Counted from the stretch's first letter, positions 43,227 to 54,672 are shown. The stretch: DNA of 64,000 bases from Hyposmocoma kahamanoa (GCF_003589595.1 NW_020653337.1:4400339-4464338), one strand, 5' to 3'. Notes: generated from the letters alone by a model not told the origin. Numbers and translations are program-made.

Positions 43227-44720
43227 ATGTAATAATTATTATTTCTCGCGTTAATGTTGGCTATCGCTAATTTTAATTAAAAAGAGTCCTATTTTTCTTA
43301 ATATAACATACAATTTTAAAACTGTATTTCAAAGCCAGGGCAAGAATACTAATTTCTACAAGCTTATCTTGCAGAGACACTCTGGGGCACAGTTTGTAAA
43401 TAACAGCAACTTTCAGCTGGACAAACAAGGGCCAATCCCTCGTCCCTTTGAACCGTAGATATTTATATTCTATTATAATTACCCATACAAAAAGCTACCA
43501 TAATGATATATATATATGCGTGTATGTGAATGTGTGCGTAAGTGTCATTATGCGTTTTACATGTAATTTTCATTCTACGTAGGATTCATTATTGGCGCAT
43601 TCCAAGATGAGTTATAATCAACATCATCATCAATCCATTATACGCTCCACTGTTGGCCACAGGTCAAGGCCATACAGGCCCAATGCGTAGCTATAATGGT
43701 GACAATCAATTCGTGGTGTCAATTGACCCAATATTCGTCAAATATTTAAACAGTTAACCTTTGACTAATAACGAAGGAACCTAATATTTTGACCCGCCGC
43801 ACATTGGTGCACTTTGTATGGCACCGCGAAAAATTATTATGTTTTTATAGAAAACAACAGTAGTTTTGTTTTTCTAAGGTATTTAAAAATCAAATAAATA
43901 TTTTTGTGATAACAAAATATACTTATCTACGTAAACAACTTCGGTATTAATAATTTTTATTAGAAATGAGAAAAAGTTTCGTTTAAAATATTTATTTCAA
44001 TGTTAGATTATATTATATATCGTTGGTTTTGAGGGCAGTTAGTTAATGTGTTCTCACATCCGAAGTGGCAGTTGGTGGCAGCTAAAATTTATAAAATCTA
44101 ATCAAGACAGACTAATAAATCGATTAAGTGAGTAAACAGCGGTCGACGGCGGTAAAAAGATACAGCTTTATATACAAAATATTGGTTTTAAATTAAACAT
44201 TCTTTAAAACGTAAATGTGAAATATTGAAACGATCCTTTCACTAATATGTCTATCGACTAGATTATATTTCTAATAAAATAAAATAAAATATAAAAAAAT
44301 ACGAGTATCGTAAATTTCTATTCAATTTAATTCAAAATTAAGCTTGAAAAAACAGAATTTTTTCCGCAAAAATGGTTATGCATGAATCGGATATATTTAG
44401 TCTCGTATTTCTACTTAATGTACAACTATTGGCAATTTGTTTTTATAGCTTTTGTATCTATTTAGTATATAGTGTTGTATGTATAATGTAAAATTTGTTT
44501 AGATAAATATTCATAAAACTACTTTTATCTACACATATCATACACCATCTGTGATGTGTTCAAAAACCGCAAATTACGACCGCATAAAGACAAACTGTTT
44601 TGTTAGAAAAAAATTATTTCTTATCTGTGAAAATGTTATTATTGCTTAATATTTACATTCAAATTTCGAACATATCTGAAAAACAAAACAATTTCATTCA
44701 ACCTAAATTTTAATATTAGT
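43227..44720. other. AT-rich spacer, no gene seen
   Basis: 43615-43690 ('CATCATCATCAATCC', 'CTCCACTGTTGGCCACAGG') looks like an inverted non-LTR tail. The rest is featureless. Confidence 0.5.
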
Positions 44721-45006
44721 CATCGACTTACAATTATACGGACGTCGGGTCCGCGCTAAAAAGTGTCCGAACTTATAGGGCGTTAAAATCGTATACAGAG
44801 CGTCATTCACGCTCTAGTCTTCGTTTGTTCGACTGACAGCGAAGCAAGCAAAATTAGACAGTACTGCGATGACATTACAATTTAAATTCAACGTTTTAGC
44901 TTTTCCATATTCTTTTACATGTCACTACGTTTAAATAGGTTGACTTGGGACATTTTTTTCGTGGTTTTTGTATTAGACCCGTCGTCCATTTATTTGTAAG
45001 TCAATG
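44721..45006 (+). mobile_element. 286-bp inverted-repeat element with 8-bp duplication, copy 2
   Basis: Same ends and body as 38646-38875 ('GGACGTCGGGTCCGCGCTAA', 'TTTTTTTCGTGGTTTTTGTA') with two extra internal segments ('AAGCAAGCAAAATTAGACAG' and about 45 bp after 'TTTAAATTCAACG'). Flanks ATATTAGT and ATACTAGT match 7 of 8. Copy 1 could be a deletion derivative of this longer form. Confidence 0.85.
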
Positions 45007-45124
45007 ATACTAGTCGAGATGAAGTTTTATTCGAAATGAAATGTCAATAGCAAGCAATTTTGACAAATTACACACGTTACTTGATATCGAACGGTATGAT
45101 AATTGGGTCTTTTATTTGGTTTTT

Positions 45125-45221
45125 AGCATCTGGCACGGTATGCTAGAAGACGTCGGTTCGAATCCGGCCGGATCGAAGGAATTGTTTTTGAGTGTTCGAT
45201 CTTTCTATTAATAATTATATT
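45125..45221 (+). repeat. family B tRNA-like domain, 3' part
   Basis: 'AGCATCTGGCACGGTATGC', an intact B box 'GGTTCGAATCC', 'GGCCGGATCGAAGGAATTG' and 'TTAATAATTATATTA'. The A box is lost. Confidence 0.85.
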
Positions 45222-45627
45222 ATAGTAAAACAACGTATCGGCATTGTTTTACTAAAACGTTAGTGATTGAATGAATGAATGCCATCACTGCCATCCCACT
45301 GGCACTGTTGAGACTCAACTGCCATTGCAAGTACATTATAGTAGAATAGCAAATATTATCATAATTGCAATATAATATCAGTGGAGTCTCTATGGAATTA
45401 CAATGGTCAACCGTTTCGCACCTCTGTCTTTCTGGGTTCGCACCTCTGAGTTTCTATTTGATTGAATGTAAGGTCCAAAATTGTTCATTCTTTTCTTCCT
45501 AAACTCAATACTCGTTTTTGTTTCTTGTCTCTTTCTTTCTTCTTGTATTCCTGTACGATCATATCTTGATAGTAATTTTGTTGCTACGTAGTCTATATAC
45601 GTGACATTTGAGTAGTATTACTAAAGA

Positions 45628-45755
45628 AACTGTGGTTGCCTAATGGTTTGACCTACCGTGTCTTAAGCAAAGGTCGTGGGGTTCAATTCGGAATTTATCT
45701 CCGAAATTCAATTATAAATTTACCATGAGCTTTTCGGAGAAGGAAAACAAAGTTT
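45628..45755 (+). repeat. tRNA-headed SINE, family F
   Basis: 'GTGGTTGCCTAATGGTTTG', B box 'GGGTTCAATTC', then 'AAATTTACCATGAGCTTTTC'. Confidence 0.75.
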
Positions 45756-45763
45756 TAGTGATG

Positions 45764-46392
45764 AAACCTGCACGTCGAAGAAGGTTCGCAGTCCTCGGAA
45801 AACGTGTCAAGTCCCCAACGCGCATTGGGTTAGTATGACGGACTATGGCCTAAATACTTGAAAAGGTTGTAAACCACTAATGTACGGTGACCATGATCAC
45901 GACAATAGGATATTTCGGACCACAAAAAATCACTCCATATTTAAAAGGTAAAGAAAGGCTGGAACAAGAAAAGGTGTATAAAAGAACAGGTACAACGCTA
46001 CAAAACACTCCTTACTTAAATACTAAACGTGAGACAGACTTACCCCGAAAGGGCCGAGTTATACAGAATTACAGATTGGTATTAACATTAAAATTGGCAC
46101 ATGATTTAGGTTGAGAACTGGTAAAAGGATTAAAACCAGACGCAATTAAAAATTACATCCGTAATGCTCGCTGCAGCGATTGAGCAGGAAGTGACGATGG
46201 AACGAAACGAAATGAGAATGGTGAGGCAAAGGCAATAAAGAACGATTTAAAATTTGAAACTAGTGGCCAGGAACCAGAGAAAAGATGATAAAAAGGTGGG
46301 ATGACGATGTAAGGAGACGTAATCGTCACACACTCGTCTGAGAGGAGACCCGTACCCAGCAGTCGAACGTATAAATGGATAGATGATGATTA
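45764..46392 (+). mobile_element. non-LTR retroelement remnant with lepidopteran 3' tail
   Basis: 'CCTGCACGTCGAAGAAGG' and 'GCGCATTGGGTTAGTATGAC' open it. A stretch near 46275 translates to MIKRWDDDVRR, a motif of insect reverse-transcriptase C-termini. It ends 'GAGACCCGTACCCAGCAG' plus GATGATGAT. The order suggests two merged scraps or one rearranged element; the frames are broken. Confidence 0.6.
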
Positions 46393-46940
46393 TGAACCTT
46401 TGACTAACTTCCACGTATCGAACTCAGGTGGAAACAAATTGTTTTCATTGTAATCTAACGCAAAAAAATGCTTACCAAAAAAAATTTACATGATATGCGA
46501 ATATATGCTCTAATTCAGAAGCACTAAAGAACGCTTTAGCTTGAAAAGCAAAACGAAACTATCATTAGTTGCATATTAAATGATAATGCTATGTTTTATC
46601 GTTACATAAAAAATAGGTAATTGATGTTAAAAAAATATTTAGACAGATTGCTAATTTGGTTCATACAAAACTTTATGATGTAAACAAGCCAAGTTCTCTA
46701 TGATCATAATTATAATATGTGATGTAATTGAAGGCAGACTGGGGATCTCGTAACATTGCGATAATATAAAGCGTAAATTTATTAGACGAGATGCTCTGGA
46801 ATGACAATGGCTAGTGCAATTAAATGCCATAAAATTGTAATCAAGTACGTGAATTAAAAATTCATAAAAGTAGCCAGTTTTTATTCCGTTGACTACATTA
46901 GCGCTAACAAAATATTGGAATTGAGACACAATAATATTAG

Positions 46941-47207
46941 TTATTGATGAGCTGCTGGATAGGTGAGCTCGCAAGTAAAACGAAGGGAAGCCGTGCTACC
47001 ACGCACCAACCGCCGTGCACCAACCTTTACATCCGAAACGTCAAAGGGCTCGTGCTGCTTCAACTCTTCACATACGACCACCGATAACGCCACCATGTAA
47101 AAACTGCGTACACAGCTTAATGCTGGGCGGAGATGCGGACAGTTAATTAAAAATGTTAGATGATGCGGGTGCGGATTTGTCAGTTCGAATGTTAACGTCA
47201 CACACAC
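46941..47207 (-). other. GC-richer coding-like segment, unassigned
   Basis: About 46960-47140 is close to half GC in AT-rich surroundings and open on the minus strand for 88 codons, with ALSVVVCEELKQHEPFDVSD followed by a basic and then hydrophobic stretch, ending ...TYPAAHQ. No splice sites of good quality frame it, and no family is recognised. It could be an exon fragment, a processed pseudogene or an uncharacterised repeat. Confidence 0.3.
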
Positions 47208-47311
47208 TCATTTTTAAGTCACTGGCGATTTTTGTGGCTTTGGCATAGCACGGATTGGGATGGGAAAGGAAATGGAGATGCGAGCTCAGACAAACTATCT
47301 GACGTTACCAG

Positions 47312-47570
47312 TTATAATTATTAACAAAGATCGATCACAATAGAAAAAAAATCACTTCGATCCGGTTGGATGCGCATCAACGTCTCTCAGCAAACCGTGT
47401 CTGACGCTATGCCAACTAAGCCACGGAACGAACCAACGGGCCTCTCGATTTTTCGCATTATGTATTTGTTGCAGGTCTTTGTTTTCGTTTTTAAATTTAT
47501 GAAAGTTGTTTCTTCACTCAGGTGTTTCAACCTTTACAGCTACCAGTCGCTCACTAGAGATGTCACTTTA
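47312..47570 (-). repeat. family B element, near full length
   Basis: In minus orientation it runs from the head ('GTAGCTGTAAAGGTTGAAAC') through the A box 'GTGGCTTAGTTGGCATAGCG' and a damaged B box to the 'TTAATAATTATAAC' end. A 68-75 codon frame is repeat sequence. Confidence 0.8.
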
Positions 47571-47625
47571 ATCATTTTAATTTCTGTCATTCAATAAAAA
47601 GTTAATTACAATTATAACATTTTTT

Positions 47626-47790
47626 TTTTCAATGTAACGATGTTTTACTACCATGATATTCATTTGGTAGCTGGTAGCTGTAAAGGTACCTGACTGCGTG
47701 AAGAAAAACTTTCATAGATTTCACACAGACGGCGCTATGGCAAAAAATTCGTTTAAAGCCATAAACAAAGATCAAGTCAAAGAATCATTT
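47626..47790. repeat. inverted junction of family B tail and head
   Basis: An inverted B tail ('CAATGTAACGATG', 'TACCATGATATTCA') is joined to a plus-strand B head ('GGTAGCTGTAAAGGTACCTG', 'GACGGCGCTATGGC'). The two halves come from opposite strands. Confidence 0.7.
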
Positions 47791-47840
47791 ATTCCATAGA
47801 TAAAATAAATTTACATTTGAAAACGTCACTTTTAATGTCA
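47791..47840 (-). repeat. Jockey-like 3' UTR scrap
   Basis: 'CATTTATTCCATAGATAAAA' and 'TTTGAAAACGTCACTTTTAA' match the 3' ends at 12530 and 36614. Confidence 0.6.
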
Positions 47841-47918
47841 ATTGTCATATGTCACAAACATATTGAAAGCATATATAAACATATTGTGGAATTTGATGAA
47901 ATTTTATAAAAAAGTATG

Positions 47919-47969
47919 TATGGACAGGCGTGTAGCTTACTATCAGCCACTTGATACTATAAAAAAAAA
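47919..47969 (+). repeat. family A 3' tip
   Basis: 'TATGGACAGGCGTGTAGC' to 'TTGATACTATAAAAAAAA'. Confidence 0.75.
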
Positions 47970-48643
47970 TGTATGCAATTAATTCAATTTAATTAAAAAA
48001 ATGTATGCAATTAATTTTTACAACCTTTTCAACGTTCAACTTAAAAATAAAAAGGAATTGCAAGACTTCAAAAAAGGCTTTATGCTAAAGCGAAAATTAT
48101 ACATAATCTTACTAGTGAGAAACTGCAGCGAGTCACAGGTTTTATAGCTATAAAATTATTATTGTTATTACAAGTATCATCAATTCAGAGCACTTAAAAC
48201 GCAATTTAAAAATCAAGGTTCAAAGAACTGTTAATAAAAAGAGGCGTTCGAAATCGTGAGGCTCATAGTGGAAAATAATTGAGTAATAAAACGTCTTCGC
48301 TTTTTGCGCCACATTTGTTCATTATGATAATGGGGTACTAATAGTGTGCTATATTTTAGAGCTGGCAACGCGAACAAACGGGCTAGCTACTACTGTAAAA
48401 AAATAAAGCAGTAAAAAAGCTCTTCTCTGTAATATACACCGCTGCTTGAATAAAAACAAATTATTACTCATACATCTGCAAGACATTTTTTTTATGACAA
48501 GTGTGCGCGGAACTTGGCCGTGCGCGCCTTGTGAGCAATGAAGAGAGAAGGAAATAAATATTTCTGACGATATTTCGATTTCACCTTTTCATTTTCTCGT
48601 TCTTGTCAGCTGAACTATCAACTGTAGTAGATATTCAAAGGAA
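47970..48643. other. spacer, no gene seen
   Basis: 'AAAAATGTATGCAATTAATT' occurs twice near 47966-48018. Otherwise featureless. Confidence 0.5.
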
Positions 48644-48937
48644 TAATACCAAGTGACGGGACGAACAATTCATGCGCCTGGTGGTAAGCGACACGTCTAT
48701 CCATAGCAGTTGCAGTGACACTCTTCTTATTCTTCAAATCGCAAAGATTTTAGGGGTACTGCCACTGCGCCCGTCACACTGAGACATAAAAACTGATAAA
48801 GCCCATGTGTCTGTAATTTCACCAGCAACCCTTCAAACCCGGAACGCCGTAATACTCACATTACCTCTTGGTGCCAGAAATAGGTAAGGTGCTGTACTTT
48901 CCAGGACGTACATTTTCACAAGGAAATCTACTGCTAC
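48644..48937 (-). repeat. family A repeat, full length
   Basis: 'AATACCAAGTGACGGGACGA' to 'GGAAATCTACTGCTAC'. Both ends are present; the middle carries a small TTCTTATTC insertion. Confidence 0.92.
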
Positions 48938-48971
48938 TACAGAACATTTATATAGCGATTACGTATTGTTT

Positions 48972-49012
48972 TTTTTCAAGGAGACAGTGTAAAGGTCTCT
49001 CTCCTTGAAAAA
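48972..49012. repeat. hairpin, 13-bp perfect arms
   Basis: TTTTTCAAGGAGA, a 15-base spacer and TCTCCTTGAAAAA. GAGAC/GTCTC inside can pair as an alternative register. Confidence 0.75.
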
Positions 49013-49020
49013 GACCAACA

Positions 49021-49811
49021 TCGTCGACCTCGTCGTCACTTTCCTTCAGGTGAGATGGAGGTCAAATGCGCACTTATTTTTTAACATAAAAAAAACTCAA
49101 CACCCCAAGAAGGTTACAACGTGTGTCTAGAAAGAAGATTATCAAAATTAGTCAAAGGTACATCTCTATACGCTTCAGTCGTATACGTACAACTTTTTGT
49201 ACTTTATTTCAAAAATAATAACAGAGTACAAAGATGCGTGTTACTATCGCATGAGTTGCGATATTGATCTATACTTCACATGCTTCTGAACGTTTAAACT
49301 AGCACTGTTATTATATAAGCGCTGATATTGTGCCGTATGTGCCGGCGCATCTGGTCGGCCATGACCGAATGTCTTGATTGTCCGCACACGTACCATCGTG
49401 CGCTGTTTAATGATAACATTCACGTACACAATTAGGACCATTATATGTACCTACGTTCAAAGTATTATGTTTCATTATGGCATAGCAAATAATGTTCACT
49501 ATTCTTGCAAATTATTTTACAGGGTCAAGAACACGTCAAGCGGGAGACTTAAGATTTAAATTAAACTTAATGTCGTCTACAATAAAGAAGGACCTCAAAG
49601 TGTCAAACTTGATGTACCTTGACTGACTTGACTGTACCGTTGCATTGTTTATTTCTACATCATAGTATGTTATACATATGATGCTGCATTTTTGGATCGA
49701 TAGCGTTATCATAGGCAGAGTCATCGCAATCACAGGTATAATGGACAAATGGCCTTGTGTCTAATCGCCGAGGACGCACTTTCAACAGACTTCAAAAAAG
49801 GAAGAGGTGTG
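49021..49811. other. spacer, no gene seen
   Basis: 49021-49070 resembles an inverted family O scrap ('GTCGTCACTTTCCTTCAGGT'). Short frames beyond are unsupported. Confidence 0.45.
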
Positions 49812-50088
49812 TTTTTTTTTAATATCAAGTGACGGGACGTACAAGTCGTGCGCCTGATGGTAAGCTACACGCCTGTCCGTAGCAGTTGCAGTCCCACTGA
49901 GAGCTTTAAATCAGAAAGATCTGAAGGGCACTGCCACTGCGCCCGTCACCTTGAGACATAAGTTGACAAGTCTCATGTGCCTGTAATATTACTAGCACAC
50001 TTATACTTCAAAACCGAAACACAGTGATGCTGGCATTACTGCTTGGCGGCAGAAATAGGCAAGGTGGCAGTATCTCCCTGGGCGAACT
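49812..50088 (-). repeat. family A repeat, 5' tip lost
   Basis: 'AATATCAAGTGACGGGACGT' to 'CTCCCTGGGCGAACTGG', abutting a D copy base to base. Confidence 0.92.
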
Positions 50089-50312
50089 GGCATTTGTGAA
50101 CCGATTTTGATAAAATCCTTTTTTTGTTGGAAAGAGGGTACCTCAGTATTGGTCCCATTTAAATTTGAAGAAAATATTCGACCTCTAAGACAGACTAGAC
50201 CACCCGGTAAACAAGAGGATGAATCCGGTTTCGCGCATTTTCCGGTAACCGATTTCAATAAAACGTGACAAATAGATGGTAATTCCATGAACTTTTGGAG
50301 TCGGTTTTTTTT
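50089..50312 (+). repeat. family D repeat, left end lost
   Basis: 'TTGTGAACCGATTTTGAT' to 'TTTTGGAGTCGGTTTTTTTT'. Confidence 0.9.
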
Positions 50313-50499
50313 ATTGATAATCAGACCCATGGCAATTTGTCAGCCAAGCTTGAAAAGAAAATGGCGACACGTTCATTCACAACGATCGGAATTGGCGGAA
50401 TATATTATATGTATATATTATTATCATTACTTTGCTACGGTAATGTATTTAGAAGGAAAGTTTTCTGGTTGTAAGTATTTTGTTTTAATTTAAAGAACG

Positions 50500-50885
50500 C
50501 AGCTGACATGAGATGCTTCAGAAAAATACGTAATGTGCGGTTATGTAACAGAATGAAGAATAGACGATGTAGTGACTAAAATAGAAAAGGGTATTTTGAA
50601 GTGATTTGGGCACATGGAGCGGCGAATGAATGTAGATTAACGAAAGAAAAATATAGAGCTAACGTGGAAAGCATTATTGGAAGTGGACGGCCAGGAAAAA
50701 TATTTTCGGATCAAACAGAGTGTTCTTAAAAAGGCTAGGGTGCGTAGTGAGATGAATAACAGGGCCTGAATGAAAAGATTGATGGATGTCAGGCAAGAGG
50801 GATTTGTCACGATCGATGCTAAGTGGCGATCGATAGTCTCTGCCTACCCCAATGGAAATCTAAGTTCGTGGGAATATAAAAAAAT
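50500..50885 (+). mobile_element. non-LTR reverse transcriptase C-terminal remnant
   Basis: Pieces read VTKIEKGILK, FGHMERRMN, SVLKKARVRSEMNNRA, MKRLMDV and KWRSIVSAYPNGN across several frames, with stops between. FGHMERM and W(R)SIVSAYP are conserved at the end of a lepidopteran non-LTR enzyme. An A-rich run after the stop may be the 3' tail. Confidence 0.82.
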
Positions 50886-50942
50886 ATTATTATTAATTAT
50901 TTTTGCGTTTAGGTGCTTTTAATTTTTTCACGACGGAAAGGT

Positions 50943-51246
50943 AGCAGTAGAGCTCCTCGTGAAAGAGTTCGTCTAGGGAAGCATTGTCACCTTATCTTTT
51001 TCTACCGCCTAGCAGTAATGAGAGCATTAATATTATGATCCGGTTTATGGTTTTGAAGGGTGCTGGTGAAATAAGAGGCACATGAGACTTGTCGACTTAT
51101 GTCTCAGGGTGCTGGGCGCAGTGGTAGTGCTCCCTGGGCGCAGTGGTAGTGCTCCTAAGAATTTAGTGACACTGCAACAGTTATGGACAGGTAAGTCGCT
51201 TACCTTCAAGAGCACGGCTGATTCGTTCCGTCACTTGATATCATAA
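50943..51246 (+). repeat. family A repeat, full length with 22-bp tandem duplication
   Basis: 'AGCAGTAGAGCTCCTCGTG' to 'TTGATATCATAA'. 'TGGGCGCAGTGGTAGTGCTC' is present twice in tandem (51113-51155). Confidence 0.93.
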
Positions 51247-51597
51247 TAATCTCAGTACAGAGTACTAAAAAAGCCGACCTCAAAAGTAAGTGGAACAAGT
51301 ATATTGAGAGAAAAAACGCCTTGAATTTGAGAAATAGCAAAATCAACCATTAAAGCAATTGCTCTTAAATTTAAGTTAGGCGCTATTTATAAAAATGAAT
51401 CTTCATGCATGAACCCTTCGACGTGGATGCTTTTCTTCAAAATGAAATGGGACTACTATAGAAGTGCCCCCTTTCCAACAAAAAAAACCATGAAAATCGG
51501 TTCACAAATACCAGAGTTACCGCGTAACATACATACAAAAAAAAAATGAACATACAGACGAATTGAGAACCTCCTCCTTTTTTGAAGTCGGTTAAAA
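51247..51597 (-). repeat. family D repeat, long form
   Basis: 'AATCTCAGTACAGAGTAC' and 'AAGCCGACCTCAAAAGTAAG' to 'CCTTTTTTGAAGTCGGTTAA', starting exactly at the 3' end of the A copy. Confidence 0.9.
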
Positions 51598-52264
51598 AAG
51601 ACTAATTTAGAAAACGAACTTTTCTAAATTGGTTTTGATCCGTTTCCGTTGCTCTGGTACTGACAGTATAGGTTACAGGGTCCCCGTTTAAGACCAGGCA
51701 ATTAATTCCACGATTCCAGAGGGAGGTGTTATCCGCTCTATGTTTATAACTTGAAGTTTAGGTAAATATACTGCGCATTTTGAGCCACTTTAACTGTTTA
51801 CAATTGAAAACTAATTTGCCTTAAATAATTGTAACAGTTTTTGTGTATTGAGACCTCGATTGCCCAGAATGATGAATTTAAAAAAAAGGTTTGCTGGAAC
51901 TTTAATTTAAATTAACACCCTCCTAGATATTAATCCTCTAATCGTAAGATGTACCAACCACAGTATCGCATAAACATCATAAGATACTGGCCCCTTTTAA
52001 CGAGGTAAGTGATATTTTTAATTAGGACCAGTTTGAAAGCCTTTTGATGTCTGGCGAGCAGGTGAAGACATATCATTAGTTTGTGATAAAAAGTGACTTT
52101 AATGAACCACTTCATTAATTATTTAGTACCTATATTAATGAAATTTATTAATTTCACTTTCGTTCGTGCTTCTAAATGATTAAATTTTTCGCAGGTATCA
52201 TTTTTTTCTCAAGATTTATTTTATTAAGTATCATGTTGTTACGATGAGATTAACGTTCATTTTT
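51598..52264. other. spacer, no gene seen
   Basis: No recognised repeat and no convincing frame. Confidence 0.5.
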
Positions 52265-52525
52265 GACCGACTTCAATGATTTGACTGTATTTTTTCTTAT
52301 ATGTATGTTACGCGATAACTCCGACATTTGTGAACTGATTTTGATGATTGAGAGGAAAGAGGGTACCTCAGTATTGGTCCCATTTAAGTTGGAAGAAAAT
52401 ATTCCACCTCTAAGGATGGCAAACTAGGGGATGAATCCGGTTTCGCGCATTTTCCGATAACGGATTCCAATAAAATTTGGGAAATAGACGTAATTTCACA
52501 AACTTTTGAGGTCAGCTTTTTTTAT
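52265..52525 (+). repeat. family D repeat, short form
   Basis: 'GACCGACTTCAATGATTTG' to 'TTTTGAGGTCAGCTTTTTTT'; both ends are present. Confidence 0.9.
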
Positions 52526-52542
52526 AAAAAAATCAATCGAAT

Positions 52543-52714
52543 CAAATCAGAAAGATCTAAGGGGCATTGCCACTGCACCCGTCACCCTGAGACGTAAATT
52601 GACAAGTACCATGTGCCTGTAATTTCATCAGCACCCTTACCCTTCTAAACCGGAACAGTGTAAAAGTGACAGTGCTTCCCTAGACGAACTCTTTCACAAG
52701 GAGCTCTACCTCTA
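52543..52714 (-). repeat. family A repeat, 5' half
   Basis: 'AGAAAGATCTAAGGGGCATT' to 'ACAAGGAGCTCTACC'. The hairpin region is deleted. Confidence 0.88.
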
Positions 52715-52839
52715 CCGAGAATCGAACCCGGGACCTCATCCGTCTCCGTCCGCCTGTCGGTCGTGAAAAAACTAAAAGTTTTTTATATTTCTAACCCTTC
52801 AAAACTGGAACGCAATAATGCGCAGTAAGGGAATATCCG

Positions 52840-52912
52840 TAAATATATCGAACCCTCGACCTCCCAACTGACACGCAGCCATTCTTCCAATAAGCTATCA
52901 CCACTTTTCATG
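52840..52912 (-). repeat. tRNA-like sequence, probable SINE head
   Basis: On the minus strand 'GTGGTGATAGCTTATTGG' and 'GAGGTCGAGGGTTCGATAT' resemble A and B boxes at tRNA spacing. The B box lacks the final CC and there is no acceptor stem. Confidence 0.5.
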
Positions 52913-53149
52913 TTGCAATGTAAATTATCCGCTATCGTCAAAATTCTTTGTTACATCCGTTAGTGTTGTAAGAAACGATATCTCAATGGAAATACGACAC
53001 TCGAGCAAATTATACACGAGTACATAGATAAGCAGTAGTACATAACGATTTGCGTGACTAAGCAAGGTTGGTGTCAACATGCAATAACTTGTGCAACGTC
53101 TGCGTGACCGGACGGTCAGGTGATGTTTTGAAAGGGTATCTACTTCTAC

Positions 53150-53159
53150 NNNNNNNNNN
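53150..53159. other. assembly gap, 10 N
   Basis: A short gap of unknown true size. Confidence 1.
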
Positions 53160-53305
53160 AAACACTACTATTGTACCGAGATTATTTCAATTATTCCTTT
53201 TAATTGATGTTAATAAGATAAAAAGATACAGTACATACATCCAATCTACTGAAAAACGCGTACATATTTATGGTCTTGATAACAGGTGTAAGATTTAGTA
53301 CTCAT

Positions 53306-53476
53306 TCGAAAGAGTTCGTGCGAAGATATACTATTACCACCTTACATATTTCTGCCGCCAAGCAGTGATGTGAGCATTATCGCGTTTCAGTTTTCAAGGG
53401 TAAGATGTCAGGCACTTGCGACTTGTTAACTTATGTATCAGGGTGACACAGACACAGTGGCATTGTCTCTCAGATA
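53306..53476 (+). repeat. family A repeat, 5' half
   Basis: 'CGAAAGAGTTCGTGCGAAG' through 'GCCAAGCAGTGATGTGAGC' to 'GGCATTGTCTCTCAG'. Confidence 0.85.
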
Positions 53477-53646
53477 GGCGTTTTTGACAATACTTCACAA
53501 TGAGATTTTTTTCTGTTACGGGGAAGCCAAAGATATGGCATTGATTTCGAGAAAATTCTTGCAGTGAAAAACATTGACTTCAATCAAGTTAACCTATTAA
53601 GATACCTATTATTATTGATACGCAGAAAAATTTTCTCTACCCTACT

Positions 53647-53722
53647 GGAGGCGAACCAGCGTTTGTTGCATCAACGTGGCTGCCACTTTATCAACTGCGC
53701 TACGGATCGTGCCAGCAGATCT
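53647..53722 (-). repeat. tRNA-like sequence, probable SINE head
   Basis: On the minus strand 'GATCCGTAGCGCAGTTGATA' (A box) and 'GCTGGTTCGCCTCCAGTA' (B box) have good matches. The acceptor stem does not pair, so a functional tRNA is unlikely. Confidence 0.5.
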
Positions 53723-53727
53723 TATTT

Positions 53728-53799
53728 AAATATTAAGAAAATATTCCACCTCTAAGGGTACCAACTTCCACGAACTTCTGATGTTGGTTTTTTTTTATA
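53728..53799 (+). repeat. family D repeat, right end with deletion
   Basis: 'GAAAATATTCCACCTCTAAG' is joined directly to 'ACTTCCACGAACTTC' and a GTTGGTTTTTTTTT end. Confidence 0.75.
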
Positions 53800-53825
53800 A
53801 TTAAAGTTACAATGACTAAAATAAG

Positions 53826-53948
53826 GCGCATTTGAGTTCCACACATGCCGCCGGAAAGCGACGCAAAGGTCGACGATGGAGCATGTACACCTAAATAACA
53901 CCTTTTCACTCTTGCCTTGAAAAGGCTCAAGTTCTAACGTTCGAGAAA
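53826..53948 (+). repeat. family O (non-LTR 3' region)
   Basis: 'GCCGGAAAGCGACGCAAAGG', 'GATGGAGCATGTACACC' and 'TTTTCACTCTTGCCTTGAAA'. Confidence 0.65.
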
Positions 53949-54587
53949 TAAGTTTTTAGAGAATTCCACTTCCTAGCCGTTGGCCACACAAATGTGGAAG
54001 TGAAACGCTGTGTGCTAATCCTTGGAATACCCACAACATAGGGGCGGAACCCCATGGTCCCATGGTCACGGATGACTAAAACTAAAAAAAACTGAAACTA
54101 TTTTTGAATACAAAATGTTCATTACGTCAGTGAAAGTCAAAAACTCAGTCAAGTAGTTTATGATAAAATCGTGTACACATATGTGTCAAATATAGAACCT
54201 CTTTAGACACGAATAAAAATAAATTACATCAACTCAAAATCAAGACAAATAAGGATGAATTCAAATAAGTCTAGAAGAATAATTATAAACTTAATTACCT
54301 ACAAGGCGATTGCAGAAAATAAGGTGATGATTAGTAACGAAAGGGTGACCTCATAAAAAGGTCGTATTATAGGTTAAGGTCATGTTAGTAGGCTATGACC
54401 TACTATTTTTAATGGATCTTCGTTAATTAAGAAATAAAATACATCTTTCATCTATCTTATCTACATCTTATTACATCATTACGTATCAATTTAGCAATGA
54501 TTCAATTTCATTATTAAGTATTCGTCAACTAGAAATGTGAAAATGTCTTATTATATTAACTAAATAAATATAATTGTTAATACACTG
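53949..54587. other. AT-rich spacer, no gene seen
   Basis: No dispersed family and no coding frame recognised. Confidence 0.5.
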
Positions 54588-54672
54588 ATCACACCTGACG
54601 GAACGTGACGATGAGGTCGGCGATGAAGTATGCACACCTAAATAATGCCTATTCACTCTCGCTAAAGTTCAA
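54588..54672 (+). repeat. family O (non-LTR 3' region)
   Basis: 'CACACCTGACGGAACGTGAC' and 'AATGCCTATTCACTCTCGC'. Confidence 0.65.
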
